The notes: a model not told the origin generated them from the sequence alone. A stretch of 64,000 nucleotides of DNA from Craspedostauros australis (GCA_026770025.1 JAMXDE010000003.1:1054001-1118000); one strand, 5' to 3'; shown: positions 9,365 to 20,629, counted from the stretch's first letter. Translations and numbers: made by a program.

Positions 9365-9824
9365 AAAAGGGTCCCAATGACTGTGTCATCGGAACCCCTC
9401 CCCACCAAAAACTTGATGCCGATACAAGACTGCTGGATCCACGGTACAGTTCCACGTGGGAATACACGCAAGATGACCTTCGCCCAGCTTCCAACTTGAT
9501 GGAGGGAAACTTTCCCCTGGTACTGGAGCTACGCAAACCCTACACCCTTTTCTGACAGCAACCCAACAAAAGGGCCCCCTCCTGTGGTACTTGGGCTACG
9601 CAAACCCTACGACCCTTTTCCAGGGCAACCCACACAGGGTGTCACATGAACAAGAATAATTGCACTAATCTCATAATCCGCATGTTTTTTCACCATCTAC
9701 CAGTATTCTAAATTGACTACTTGTGGAACAGAAGACTCTCGTCCGGATCGCTTGCCAGTCAAGCCTCTGCCTACAGCTAAAGAACAGCCAACAAGACAAC
9801 AGCCATTACGTTTGGGCTCTATTA
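9211..9824 (+). repeat. 3' LTR of copy B (614 bp)
   Basis: It runs from TAATAGAGC to GCTCTATTA. The U3 direct repeats lie at 9518-9565 and 9585-9631. It ends 146 bp from the stop codon of the STAND gene that reads toward it from the other side. Confidence 0.85.
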
Positions 9825-9970
9825 GTACATTCTACAGAGCAGTTTCTGTGATCCAAAAATCGCCAAAAATCGCCAATGGCGTTGGCTACAGCTGGCGCTT
9901 TGAGGCACTAGATAGTACGACTATGCATCTGTGGCTACTCTATTTCACTTCTCCCCGGTGCTCGCCCTCT

Positions 9971-12900
9971 TTACCCAAACAGGTCCTGTGTCTTTGCCTT
10001 CAGCACTTCCACCTTCTTCAAGGCCCCCCACTCCCTGTACAACCTCGATGACTCTCCGTACCGATACTTTGCGTCATCGCAACGACCGTAATCCATCAAA
10101 CAATCTGCAAGTCTCTCATTCGCCAGTGCCTGATCATGAATGTACCCACGCTGTGATGTGCTTTGGATGGCCTGCATATAAGACTTGATGGCTTTGCTGT
10201 GCTTTCCGCGCAGGAATTGTTCTTCGGCATCTAGAATTGTGAGGTAGTGGGGGCAGTTGGGATGGCCCTGCTTGTTCCACACCTTCAGCTGCTTTGTGCA
10301 TTGCTGGGCCGTCCTGAGGTATTTCCGCCTCGATTTGGCGCCTTGTTGTGATGCAGCCAGACAATTCAGCGCTGTGCGAAAAAAGTTTGGGGCCGGGGCG
10401 AACGTGCCCATTGTCGCCTTGGCGAAGGCGAAAACGGATGGGGCTGCGAGATTGGCGCCCATCTCGTAATCGCCGAAGTGAGAGCATAGCTCTGCTCTGG
10501 TCATGGCGAGTGCGTGCTTCTGAGTGTTGGTCATCAAGCCAACTGTATCGTCAGTGCCCTTGCGTTCGTCGAAGGCGTCCCCGATGAGGAGGACGGTATG
10601 TTTGGATGTACCGCGGAGGTTCATAACCCTCTGCCACGACGCCGACAGGAAGTGATGCTGCTGGGTTTGATTAAAATCCAGCAGCACCTTGGTGTATGTC
10701 GCGCAATCGGCATCGATTTGGGACAAATGAGTTCCGCTAAAACAGGAGAAGGTGATGTAATTGTAGATGCTCCAAGACGCAGTTTCCAAATCGCCACATG
10801 CCGTGGCCGTGCGATATGTCTCCATTAATGGCTCTTTGATCTCTTCCAATGGCTGGTTCCAGTGCTGTATCAACGAGTAGAAATTGTGGATAATTGCAGG
10901 TTCGGTGGCGGGGTGATCTAGCCTGGCCAGCATTTCGAGGGAGGCTCGTCCCAGATTCTCACGTGCCTTGACATCGCCCATGCCAGAACCCGTGATGATA
11001 CCCAGAAAGATGAAGGCAGTTGGAGAATGCTCGGAGATACCATACTTGAACGTTCGTTGGAAAGTCTTGACTGTGATGATGGGCACGAGCTCTGGGTCGG
11101 ATAGATAGCAAAGCGTGACAAGCTTACCCAACGTGCTCATCACTGCTTCCTCCTTCTCATTTTCATTCAGCGGGAGCTTTGCAATGGATTCCGATGTCAA
11201 CGAACGAGCAGCACGCTTCACCTTGAGGAGTCCGGACATGATCGCAAATGTTCGTTTCATCCCGGGCTTTGGTATGTTGCATCCCAACATTGCTAGGACG
11301 CTCACGCAAAGCTGTACTGCAGCGGATTCCTTGTCATCTCTCTTGTGCTCTGCTGCAGCGATGTCTGCCAGTGTGTGGTAGGCATCGATCTTCTCCAAGA
11401 TATCGCACTTGGATTCGACGATGATGTTGCAGTATCTGCGGGACCTATCGAGATCCCCCGTGACGAATGCGCACTCTGCTGCGGAAGAATAGACTTGTAA
11501 CGTCTCCTCCTGAAGGGCGTCCCAATGATTGGGTGGGAGAAGGTTGATAGCACAACGGAAGTATCCGAGGGCCAACCGAAATGCGGAACAACCGACGGCC
11601 TTGGTGCCGGCGTCGAAGTTGAGCATCATCACTCGCTTGCGGCGGTCGCTCTTGTTGGTGTCCGGGATCAGGTCTGGTCTTGTGTTGACAAGGTTCGTGA
11701 CCATGAAGATACGGTCATCGAGCTCATCTTGGGAAAGACCGAAGAGGAGGATCTCTCCCACGCGATACTTGAGCTCAGAGAGCTGCTCCTGTTCCACCAT
11801 GTCCAGCGCTGCCTCCTGGACCTTGTCGTGGCTGAAGTTGTAGATGGTGGGCTGTCTCGTTCTTGCTTTCCGCTTTGTGTTGGTGCTGGATTGCGTCTTG
11901 CTCGATGCGTTGGTTGCATCAATATCTATCGCGTAGTTGTCGGCGACCTTGACATTGGCAGATCGTTCCAGCAAACCTTCGTGTTCGCAGGTGCGGAGCA
12001 TCTTGCGGATCCCGCTGTTGGAGACGAAGCGACTGATACCGAACAGCTCGCGGACGAAAGCCGAATGAGCTGAGTGGATGGAGAGGCCGCGCATCACCAC
12101 ACAGATGGTTGAGTAGGAGAAGGATGCGCCCAGACATGCCGCGATGGGCAAGATCTGTCTGGCATCCTGCACCTGATGCAGTTTGTTCTTCATGAGCTCG
12201 ATGACGTTGCTGGTGAGTGGTGACTTGGCCTCCATCTCATCATCATTCCAGACCCATTCCCATGTGGGTGTTGATACTGTCGATGTTGTTGGTGATGCGA
12301 TTGGTGCTGGCGCTGGTGATGGTAGCGGCGTCGACCCTGTCGCTGTGGCCGGCTCGGGCAGAAGCATCGATGGATTGTACTGGAGCAGCCGGTCGTCGAC
12401 CAACGAATGGAGGAACCGTTGCACGAAGAAGGGATTCCCGCCCGTCTTGTTGTACACGATGTCTGCAAAGCGTGTCACGGCCTCATAGCGTTCATCGTTC
12501 GTTCCATCATCTCGGTTGCTGTGATCAGCAGTGTTGCTGTGTGGGATGTCATCCTGAGGTTTGAGGAGACAGCACAGCAGCTCCTTGACGTGATCCAGCT
12601 CTAGATCTTGGATGGGAAGCTTGATGATGCGGAGCGATCGCTCGCGTTTGGATTCATCTAATGCCAACAACGTGGTCTTGAGGATGCGATTCTCTTCCAA
12701 CAGATTGGATCGGTAACATCCGATGACCATCAGTGACGAGTTGTTGGTGTCGAGCATCCACGCTTGGAGGATGTCCAGCGATGCCTTGTCGGCCCATTGG
12801 ATGTCATCGATGACGAAGATGAGGGGACAGAAGTTGCAGATGATCTGGATCAACCTCCGCAGAGCGAACTTGAGCCGATCACCGTGGGCACGGTACCCGA

Positions 12901-14026
12901 TTTGATCATTCCACGGTCTCGCTAGACTGTGTCTGCCAGATGTACATGTGGATAGGCTGGCAACAGAAGCATCATCCCTTGTGGCTGTGCCGAGAACGAG
13001 TGCATGCTGAATACCATAGACGACCTGAGGGAGATCTGGGATGACAGCGGACAGCACCCTGATCTCTCCCTTGGTGAGACCCTTGGTCAAGAGCTTTCGG
13101 AGGGCGGAAATCCGTCGAGGATCATCGAGGGCGGATGGTGCGTGTTGGTCAGCTGCTGGGGAGTGCGTTGAAGAAGTGCCGTGATGGCTGGTTGAAGAAA
13201 GGTTGCTGCGTGCCTGCTCACTCTCTGATGTCATGGAAAAGGCCTTGCTGCCCATGTTGAGGGACGACATGATGACTTTGGCGTGGATGTCTTCTTCGTC
13301 GCGAGGCAGGCAGAGGATCTGGTTGCATAGATCCATCAATGCAGATTTGATCCCAGCGTACGGTTGCTCCGCATTCATCTTGGAGATCTCGCACTTGCCA
13401 GACACGAAGAAGCCGTGGAAGGGGCGGTGCACGTTGCTGCTGCTGTTGGTGGCAGTGTTGGCAACGGTAGCGTTGTGCTCCACCGCAAATTTCTTGACTT
13501 GCATGGCAAGTGCAGTCTTTCCACTTCCCGAATGTCCCGAGATGAGAACAAGTGTTCTCTTGGATGATCGTACCGTTTGCAACATCATCTCATCGTCGAT
13601 GTTGGATGATGACTCTGTTGACGAGTCTCTTGCTGCTGATGTTGCTGCGTCCACTGGTTCATGGGAGCCCCTGTGGTGCGGAGCCTTGTTACTCGGCTCG
13701 CTATTGCTGTCAGAGGGTCGCCTTTCACGTTGCAGGCAGGTGATGTTGAATACGTGTCGCAGCATGCGGATCTCCTTGCTCCTGCCGATGAGACCGACTG
13801 CCTCGAAGGGTAATTCCTGGTCATTCCGCTGAAGCAGGTTCTGTGAGTCAAATGGAGTGATGGCGGACGAAGCATCGTCGATCACGCTGACATCTTCCTG
13901 CGTAGACTGCCGCTTCAGCTGTGGCTTTAATGGGATAGCATCGACGGCATCATTGGTCACATCATGTTGGATGTCGATATCAGCGTTGTTGGCATCGGTG
14001 CGGCGTGAGATGGATCCAGGCGTCAT
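9971..14026 (-). CDS. STAND-class P-loop NTPase with TPR-like C-terminal region (copy 1)
   Basis: The protein has 1351 residues, read as one exon. The frame extends upstream to 14110, but that codon is GTG; the ATG at 14026 (ACAATGA) gives a length within one residue of the paralogue at 44760-48812. Order: a polar N-terminus with the conserved stretch QLKRQSTQEDVSVIDD; an AAA_16-type entry motif (GLIGRSKEI, about residue 78); Walker A GHSGSGKT at residues 164-171; Walker B LIFVIDDIQWAD near 400-410; a GGNPFF motif; a winged-helix-like part; then a long helical, TPR-like half ending LKAKTQDLFG. By family knowledge STAND proteins are ATP-driven signalling switches (MalT, PknK-type, NLRs). No N-terminal effector domain is recognised, so the output is unknown. 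About 90 bp of 3' flank matches the flank of copy 2. Confidence 0.85.
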   Translation of the reverse strand: MTPGSISRRTDANNADIDIQHDVTNDAVDAIPLKPQLKRQSTQEDVSVIDDASSAITPFDSQNLLQRNDQELPFEAVGLIGRSKEIRMLRHVFNITCLQRERRPSDSNSEPSNKAPHHRGSHEPVDAATSAARDSSTESSSNIDDEMMLQTVRSSKRTLVLISGHSGSGKTALAMQVKKFAVEHNATVANTATNSSSNVHRPFHGFFVSGKCEISKMNAEQPYAGIKSALMDLCNQILCLPRDEEDIHAKVIMSSLNMGSKAFSMTSESEQARSNLSSTSHHGTSSTHSPAADQHAPSALDDPRRISALRKLLTKGLTKGEIRVLSAVIPDLPQVVYGIQHALVLGTATRDDASVASLSTCTSGRHSLARPWNDQIGYRAHGDRLKFALRRLIQIICNFCPLIFVIDDIQWADKASLDILQAWMLDTNNSSLMVIGCYRSNLLEENRILKTTLLALDESKRERSLRIIKLPIQDLELDHVKELLCCLLKPQDDIPHSNTADHSNRDDGTNDERYEAVTRFADIVYNKTGGNPFFVQRFLHSLVDDRLLQYNPSMLLPEPATATGSTPLPSPAPAPIASPTTSTVSTPTWEWVWNDDEMEAKSPLTSNVIELMKNKLHQVQDARQILPIAACLGASFSYSTICVVMRGLSIHSAHSAFVRELFGISRFVSNSGIRKMLRTCEHEGLLERSANVKVADNYAIDIDATNASSKTQSSTNTKRKARTRQPTIYNFSHDKVQEAALDMVEQEQLSELKYRVGEILLFGLSQDELDDRIFMVTNLVNTRPDLIPDTNKSDRRKRVMMLNFDAGTKAVGCSAFRLALGYFRCAINLLPPNHWDALQEETLQVYSSAAECAFVTGDLDRSRRYCNIIVESKCDILEKIDAYHTLADIAAAEHKRDDKESAAVQLCVSVLAMLGCNIPKPGMKRTFAIMSGLLKVKRAARSLTSESIAKLPLNENEKEEAVMSTLGKLVTLCYLSDPELVPIITVKTFQRTFKYGISEHSPTAFIFLGIITGSGMGDVKARENLGRASLEMLARLDHPATEPAIIHNFYSLIQHWNQPLEEIKEPLMETYRTATACGDLETASWSIYNYITFSCFSGTHLSQIDADCATYTKVLLDFNQTQQHHFLSASWQRVMNLRGTSKHTVLLIGDAFDERKGTDDTVGLMTNTQKHALAMTRAELCSHFGDYEMGANLAAPSVFAFAKATMGTFAPAPNFFRTALNCLAASQQGAKSRRKYLRTAQQCTKQLKVWNKQGHPNCPHYLTILDAEEQFLRGKHSKAIKSYMQAIQSTSQRGYIHDQALANERLADCLMDYGRCDDAKYRYGESSRLYREWGALKKVEVLKAKTQDLFG

Positions 14027-16420
14027 TGTTGGATTGCACAATAGCGTGATGTGCAAGTCTGTGATACTCGATGCAATATGCGATGTGCAGTGTGATCGTA
14101 CGTATGGCACGGGGGCATGAATTGAGACGGGATATGCGCGGAACGCGAGAGAATGAGATTATGTGCTTGCCTGCGTCTGTGATGGCATGGCGTCTGGTCA
14201 TTTGATGCCTTGTGTGGGCAGTTTGTTCGCTCAACGTTGTCTCGTGTGCTCTCACATGTCCACGAAAACGAAACATGGACTCTTGAGCAGGGCCGCCGCA
14301 GACGACGAAGAGGTGGTGCCGCAAACATCGCATCTGTCCATCCAACCAGCAAAACTTCCTTGGTGCTGTGGGTTGCGCAAGTCGGTGGCCCGCCTCACGT
14401 CGGACACTGGCGATGCTGGGACTCCTCACGGGGTGTCAACCAATCGCACAAAGAGCAGAGAACGTTGGAGCGATACTCTCTTGTGCAAGTTCGTTGACGC
14501 AGATGGCATGAAGCGCAACAAGAAAGTGAGAGGAATGATTCTCCCTCAGCATTGCCATCAGGAGCACGAAGCCCCCGATGACTTCGCGCGATCCACGCCA
14601 GTGAATGATTGTGGTCGTTATTCAAGATTTCGAGATTAATTGCGGTGTTCACCACCTGTGAGCGGTGTTCGTTGCTTTCGATGATGATGCCCTTCATGTC
14701 AAACAAAATGACAAAACCATCATCCGAACGACTTCTCTGAGAGACACAAAGGCACTCGTCGTTCTCTGTCGATCGATACTGGTATTATACTTTCAATGTG
14801 TACTAAATCACGCTTGTTCGCGCCTGGAAGGGTCACAATGTACTCCAGTCTAGTCACCAACCTCGCGCGGCACGTGCGAAGGCGCTCTGATTTTCCCTTC
14901 ACTATTTTAATCCTCCATTTGAATTGATCGCATAATAGTACGGCTCCCAGCAATGTCTCCCGTCTCTAATCGCGACGATAAAGTGTGCCCCAGCAAGGCA
15001 GCAAGCTGACCTCCTGTTCAATTACGATCGATGACGATCCCGTGCGAACTCTTGTGCAAGGGGAGAAACGATCACACTGAGTTGTGTTCTTGCAGAAGCC
15101 TCCGCCAAGGTGTGCTGATTTAGTTGATCGGGGGTTGATGGAGCAGTGCATTGTACGAGCTGCGAGTAGGGGTATCAACGTCCACCAGCAAGAATTCGCA
15201 AATTCAAATGCAACATCTGCATCCACACAACAAATCAACGCAGGCAGGAAGGCAGGCCCTGCAGCAACACTGCTCCATTTGGTCAAACCAATCACTCAAG
15301 CGGAATGGAGAGTGTGCCACAAGAAAGAATGAACGCCGTGGCATCATCACCCGAGCACAGCGCAGTCTGCTGGCTCCTTCCGCATTCCAACGTTCCTTGA
15401 TTGTTTGAAAAATATATAGTCTGTAATTCTATACGTGTGGACGTATAACCGTAATAAAACGCTCAGTCCATGAAACGGTCAACAACATGAGTTGCGGTAA
15501 ATCAATTATTAACCACAGTTACAATGAACTGATTTTGTCCATTTCTGATTGGACACTTGCTTCTCCGTCAGAAGTGGATGAAAATATCATCGCAATATGA
15601 AATTCACGAACAGATTTCATTGGAGCGAGAAGCGAAGTTGTGGTTGGCGCGTGAACACGCCTTGTGTTGTGACAAGATGGACACCAACCAGAAGCGAAAG
15701 AGCGAAACCATGTGAAAGGATACCTGGCTGACATATCACATGTGATGTCATACCTCTTCTTGAAATCGACTAAATGTCGCATGTTGTTGCTCCATTTGAC
15801 CGAAGGCACGTGAGCATTTGGAAACGACGGCCTATTTTCGGAAGAAGTTCGATCCGCAACCACCGCACGCGACACCAGCAGCGTCTTTGTTGGGCCTCCT
15901 CGCCTGGGAGGAATGGTTGAGCCGTCCGTTCCATCCAACGCACGCAAAGTCCTGCGTGACAACCAGTCAGCGACAAATCTCGCGCAAGCACAGACAAGGT
16001 GCACCTTGCGCGCGTTGCGATGAACATCGCCACAGGTTCACAATCTCTTGCGTCGTTTCTGCGAAATTACACCACAACACACAACGGTGACACCATTCCC
16101 AACATTGTCGGACAATCGCAACGACAACGCTATCACACTATCACACTATCACACGATTGCATTACATGAATTGCATTGTGTTGCGTTGCGTTGACGGCAT
16201 CACAAATCCAACAAGGAAGCCTGAGTGAGAGAACGACCACCATCAGAACCACCAGCACACTCACAAGACTGCCCCTCTCGAGGTCGTTCCCCAAGTTCGC
16301 GAGGTTTGTGCAGAAAAGCGCGAAATCTCCACAAAACGGGTGGAGGAAAAACGGAGATTGGGCCGAATTGCGAGGAATCAAACTGCCTGCCACCAAGATC
16401 CAGGAACGGCGAAGACGACA
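14027..16420. other. Intergenic, divergent promoter region
   Basis: It lies between the divergently read STAND copy 1 and the 439-aa gene. Only short overlapping frames of low coding character are present. A short CACTAT tandem run lies at 16130-16154. No RNA gene or transposon was recognised. The upstream flank shows no visible similarity to that of STAND copy 2. Confidence 0.5.
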
Positions 16421-17740
16421 ATGGCGCTCGCCGACACAATCACGGCGCCTCCGCAACCCTTCCTGACCGCGGCCCACAATCCGCAAGGCAGCAGCTGCGT
16501 TGCGGCCACCATCAGTGACGACGACGCTGATAGCAGTGGTGCTGAGGCGAACCAGAACACAGCTATGCAATCGCCGCAGACTTCTGCCCAAAATGACGGC
16601 ATCCATGGCGATATCACGACTAGCTCCAGCATGCTGTGCGATGCGATGGCCCAGATCAGCGCAGCAGCGTCGCCACCTCCGTCTCCGTATCGACCGGGCT
16701 TCATCACGTCCAGCCTGCCGCCGCCAACAACGACCATGGCAGCAACGCCAACTGTTCGCGTTGCGGCTGTGGATGCGTTGACGCTGAGTGCCCACGCAAC
16801 AGACAACGGCAACAGCATCGAGATCATCAAACCGGTCAGAATGATGTCAGACGGCTCCAGTGCTGCTCGTGCGAGTGGCGCAGCAGGTACTAAGATGGGA
16901 ATCCAACCTGACACTCAACCTGGAATGCAAAAGGATGCTCAAGAGGATACCAATTCTGGAGCAGAAGCCGCGAATCCACCCGATGGCCAGTCTTCCCCGC
17001 AGACGAGCCCATCCGCGGCATCGGCCGAATCGCTGCCCGAACGCCGCGCGCCGGTGCGCCGCAAGTCATCCATGCGACAGCCCTGCTCCACGCCGCGGCG
17101 GTCGTCCAGCGTCCAGTTCAACGCGAGTCCCAGCATCCTCAACATCCCGAGCCGCAAGCGCATGACGCGCAAGGACAAGCAGAAGCAATGGTGCACGGAT
17201 CAGGATCTCCAGAACGCCAAGGAGGAGTGCCTGCAGATCGTGCAGAACTTCGACCAGTCGCAGTACGTCGTGCCGCCGGCCCAGTTGCGCGGCCTCGAGA
17301 TGTTCGACGAGAAAATCGCCATCGAGAAGGCGCGCACGAGTCTGCATTCCGTCGCCGTCGTGCTGCAGGAACAGCACAAGCAGAAGGCGATACGCCAGCA
17401 TCTGGGCGCCGCCATGTCGCCGCAACAACTGGGGCCCAACACGACGATCGTGTCGCCGCCCATCGTGCTCAACGACGAGGCCGTGTCCCAAGTCTACGCG
17501 CGCCGCACGGAATCCAGTCGCCAGTCCGCGGCGGAGGTGGCCCTCATCGATCAGCAGGAAGTGCAGGAGTACATCCAGCATGCGGAAGAAGAGGTGCGGC
17601 GTGAACATGCCGAGGCCGCGGCGCGCGGCGGCGTGAGGAAGTCCCTGGCGTCGCCGCAAGGCAGGAAGAAAAAGAAATCGTCAAGAGGTTTCCTGCGATC
17701 GTTGTTCCGCAACCCGTTCAAGCGACGGCACCGGGAATGA
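16421..17740 (+). CDS. RGLE-family protein of unknown function, member 1 (439 aa)
   Basis: The frame opens at 16340 with GTG; the first ATG is at 16421 (ACAATGG) and is chosen. The first ~215 residues are low-complexity, Ser/Ala/Pro/Gln-rich and probably disordered. A core follows: SSVQFNASPSILNIPSR, then QWCTDQDL, then LRGLEMFDEKIAIEK. This matches the layout of three other proteins in the window (V-x-F, W-Y/C, RGLE, basic helix). The C-terminus is helical and ends in a very basic tail (GRKKKKSSR, FKRRHRE), a possible nuclear or membrane-binding signal. I do not recognise a named domain. The later half is unusually GC-rich compared with its surroundings. Confidence 0.75.
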   Translation: MALADTITAPPQPFLTAAHNPQGSSCVAATISDDDADSSGAEANQNTAMQSPQTSAQNDGIHGDITTSSSMLCDAMAQISAAASPPPSPYRPGFITSSLPPPTTTMAATPTVRVAAVDALTLSAHATDNGNSIEIIKPVRMMSDGSSAARASGAAGTKMGIQPDTQPGMQKDAQEDTNSGAEAANPPDGQSSPQTSPSAASAESLPERRAPVRRKSSMRQPCSTPRRSSSVQFNASPSILNIPSRKRMTRKDKQKQWCTDQDLQNAKEECLQIVQNFDQSQYVVPPAQLRGLEMFDEKIAIEKARTSLHSVAVVLQEQHKQKAIRQHLGAAMSPQQLGPNTTIVSPPIVLNDEAVSQVYARRTESSRQSAAEVALIDQQEVQEYIQHAEEEVRREHAEAAARGGVRKSLASPQGRKKKKSSRGFLRSLFRNPFKRRHRE

Positions 17741-20629
17741 TCATTTTTGCCGCAGCATGCAAGAGACGACGACGAGGACAATGGTAAGGCATGGTATGGT
17801 ATGGTGCAGTACATTCGTATTGTGCGAGGATACATCCTCGTAGTATTAGTACAGTACGTATGACGATCGATGGACCGATCGGAGGTTGGACATCATCATG
17901 AGGCGATGGTAGCGGCATGGCCTTCGCCATCTCTGCCGCTACCATTCGATGCACGTCAATGCGATCCAAGACTGATGTGTGAGAGTGAGTGGATGAGCGA
18001 GTGGTAGTGGATGAATGGATGGATGATTGCATCTAGCATGACATCATCATCAAACACTCCACACAGTCGCAACACATTCAACACACATTCAACACGCGGT
18101 CTTTGAAAGCACACAACGCATTTGATTCCCAGGTGAACCAAACAAGATACGATACGATACAACACTGCTCATACATTTGCTCCGTTGGACGCGACGATAC
18201 ATAGCATCCCTGCTGGACCCCTGCTTAATTTTTGGAAAGATATGAGTATCAAGCAATCATAATATAATAGCATTATCTGCAAAGAATAGACCACTCCCAC
18301 GAACACAACCACCCCAACAGGCGCACCCCGAGAACAAGACGATACGCATGTACGATGATGTGAGGCATGGACTTGGAATGGGAACAACCTAAAGATACTC
18401 TACTCCATTACTGTAATAATAATGGTCGCTCTTAGACATTCACACACGCACATCACATCACAGATGCATACACGCATGAATGAATGTGGATGTGGAGCGG
18501 AGAAGCACGAGTATGCACAAGGATCTTGATCAATGCAAACGGCGAAGGCCGATAGTCCGCAATGTGGGAACGAACGAGATGAACGGAAACTTGGAGACGT
18601 GATGACACTCTGATTTATAGTAGAATACATAGGGATAGTGTGGAATAGTATCGTAGAGCATTGTATTCTCTACCAATGATGATGAGTCCAGCATGCTGGG
18701 AGAGCATGTGAGACTCAGTCATGATTGTCTCCATTGGTATCGTGTTGGATGGGTGATAGCAATGATCTCCAGATACTCAACCTTACTCTCCTCTCCTCTA
18801 CTCTGCTCTTCCACTACACTACTATCATGCTTTGCCGCCCATCAACCCCCAACCCATTCAGTCATCCATGAATCAATTCAGCCGTCCATGCGTTCAGCAG
18901 AGCATCAGAGAGAAAGCACACGAAGTTGACGCAATCACAACAGAGCGAGGGAAAGGAGAGGCCACGACTACCGACAGAGAGAAACATCGGAGAAGAACCG
19001 TGGCAACAAGAATCGGAACATGTGCGTTGGTGTGCTTGTGATGGCATTGCGTTTATTCTCTACTGCTCACCGCGCGTTGATGTGGTGATACTATCCTCCA
19101 CGGTACAATTGCCACCCTCCACAATTACAGTACACTCCGTGCCATCCCTGCTCAGCTCTGTCCAGTTCTCACACCAAAAACAGCGTGATGGATGACGGCC
19201 GGCTTGTGTCGCGATTTTTCAAGCAACGACCATTTTGTGCGACTCCTCCAATTTTAGGTGACATTTTGGGCTGCAAAGACTAAATTTGTGACAACGTGCA
19301 CGATGTGGTGCACCAACTAGCGAGGTGAAGCCCTTGTGACATTGTGCTCGTGGTTTTACAGAAGTTTGCGAACGCTTTCATCTCCCGTTCACGAGCAAAC
19401 GGATGCCGGAGATTAAATCCCACAAAGACTCTGACACATACAACTATGGTATATATGTATAAGGATCTGAATACTGCAATATGACCCGCTTCCTTCTCCA
19501 AATTGCGGCCGCAATTTTGTGGACACTCCAACCATTGCGCGCCACAAGGCGCACCCACACAAAAAGGCAGCAACGCGGATCTCTCCTCCTTGATTTCGCC
19601 TCGCAGTTTGCGCAATTGCTGCCGGTCCTTTGTGACAAGGGCGAGCGTGGCCGCTGCAGTTGAGTTCGTGTTGTCGTCAGTTTCGGTTGGATACGGAGAC
19701 GGCGATTGGCCTCTTCTTGATCATTGTGGATGGGCAGCAACAAATCGACAAATCAACAAATCGACAGCAAATCGACGACAAACCATCGATCCATTCATTG
19801 AATCGAGTACTCTCGACCACTGTCGATCCATCCATCCATATCATCGCCATTCGTGGAGAGAGAGCGAAGTGTTGTTGGCAAAGCACACAATCCAATCCTC
19901 TCGTGTTTTCAGCGAAAGCGTAGTGGAACACATCGGCAATACTCCACTGCACTAGTCGTACTATAGAGCAACCTCCATCAGCAGCAGCAGCAGCATCAGC
20001 AGGAGGCGTTGCAGCTTTGGACCTTTGGCAGAGGCATCCTGTTTGATTGATACGGCAGCGACAGATCAAAGAACTCAATCGGCCAGAGAGAGAGAGAGAG
20101 AGACAGTCCTCAACATCACGCCATCTTCGTTGGACAAAGCCCAATCGAGCCGAGGAACAGCAGCAAGAAATCGGAGCAGAAACCAAACGATTTCTGGCGT
20201 GTGGAACCACGAGTACCGCGTAGAGACAGACTAGTCTTGGTTGGGGATCGCAGGCAACGCCTATTCGCAATCCAAGACCCACGACAGTGACTGTTCCACG
20301 TCAACACGGTGCTGCATCCATCCAGAAACAGCAATCGGCATCACATCCAGGAACTGAAAAGACAACAGCGAGATTGGACCCACAAGGCAGAGCAACCTCT
20401 TGCGGCCTTCCCTCCAATTCCATCTCAATTCCACAACACACAGCTGCTGCTGCTGCTGTTCATCAAGGTCACGGCGATCACGACGATCACAACGCATCGT
20501 CTGATCTCTGCTCTGATTGACGAAGAGCATCGAAGCAAGGCAAGGTCAAGCATCAGCTTCATCGTCCGCGGTGGAACTCTGGCTGCCTTACTCAATTCAT
20601 AATCTCAGCTCAGCCTCACAGAAGCAACC
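17741..20629. other. Intergenic, 2.9 kb, no supported gene
   Basis: Only short frames in all six phases, none with recognisable motifs. A (GA)n run lies at 20085-20104, probably in the 5' leader or promoter of the gene at 20630. No RNA gene was identified. Confidence 0.5.

Larger units (their letters stand above)
2478..9824 (+). mobile_element. Non-autonomous copia-type LTR retrotransposon, copy B (complete)
   Basis: It has two 614-bp LTRs (2478-3091, 9211-9824), one 2075-codon ORF and a polypurine tract before the 3' LTR. Compared with element C it lacks the gag core, protease, integrase, reverse transcriptase and the first part of RNase H. Two of the losses can be placed exactly against C: 1494 bp and 1836 bp, each flanked by a short microhomology in C and each a multiple of three. 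No obvious TGG-type primer-binding site follows the 5' LTR (3092 onwards reads GATTAACAGTCGC). The 3' flank GTACA would be the target duplication, but the matching 5' flank is outside the window. Confidence 0.85.

Noticed and set aside
14027..14110. N-terminal extension of STAND copy 1
   Set aside because: It begins with GTG, not ATG, and has no match in copy 2.
20085..20104. Short regular repeats as a possible CRISPR array
   Set aside because: Microsatellites without spacers; the window is eukaryotic.
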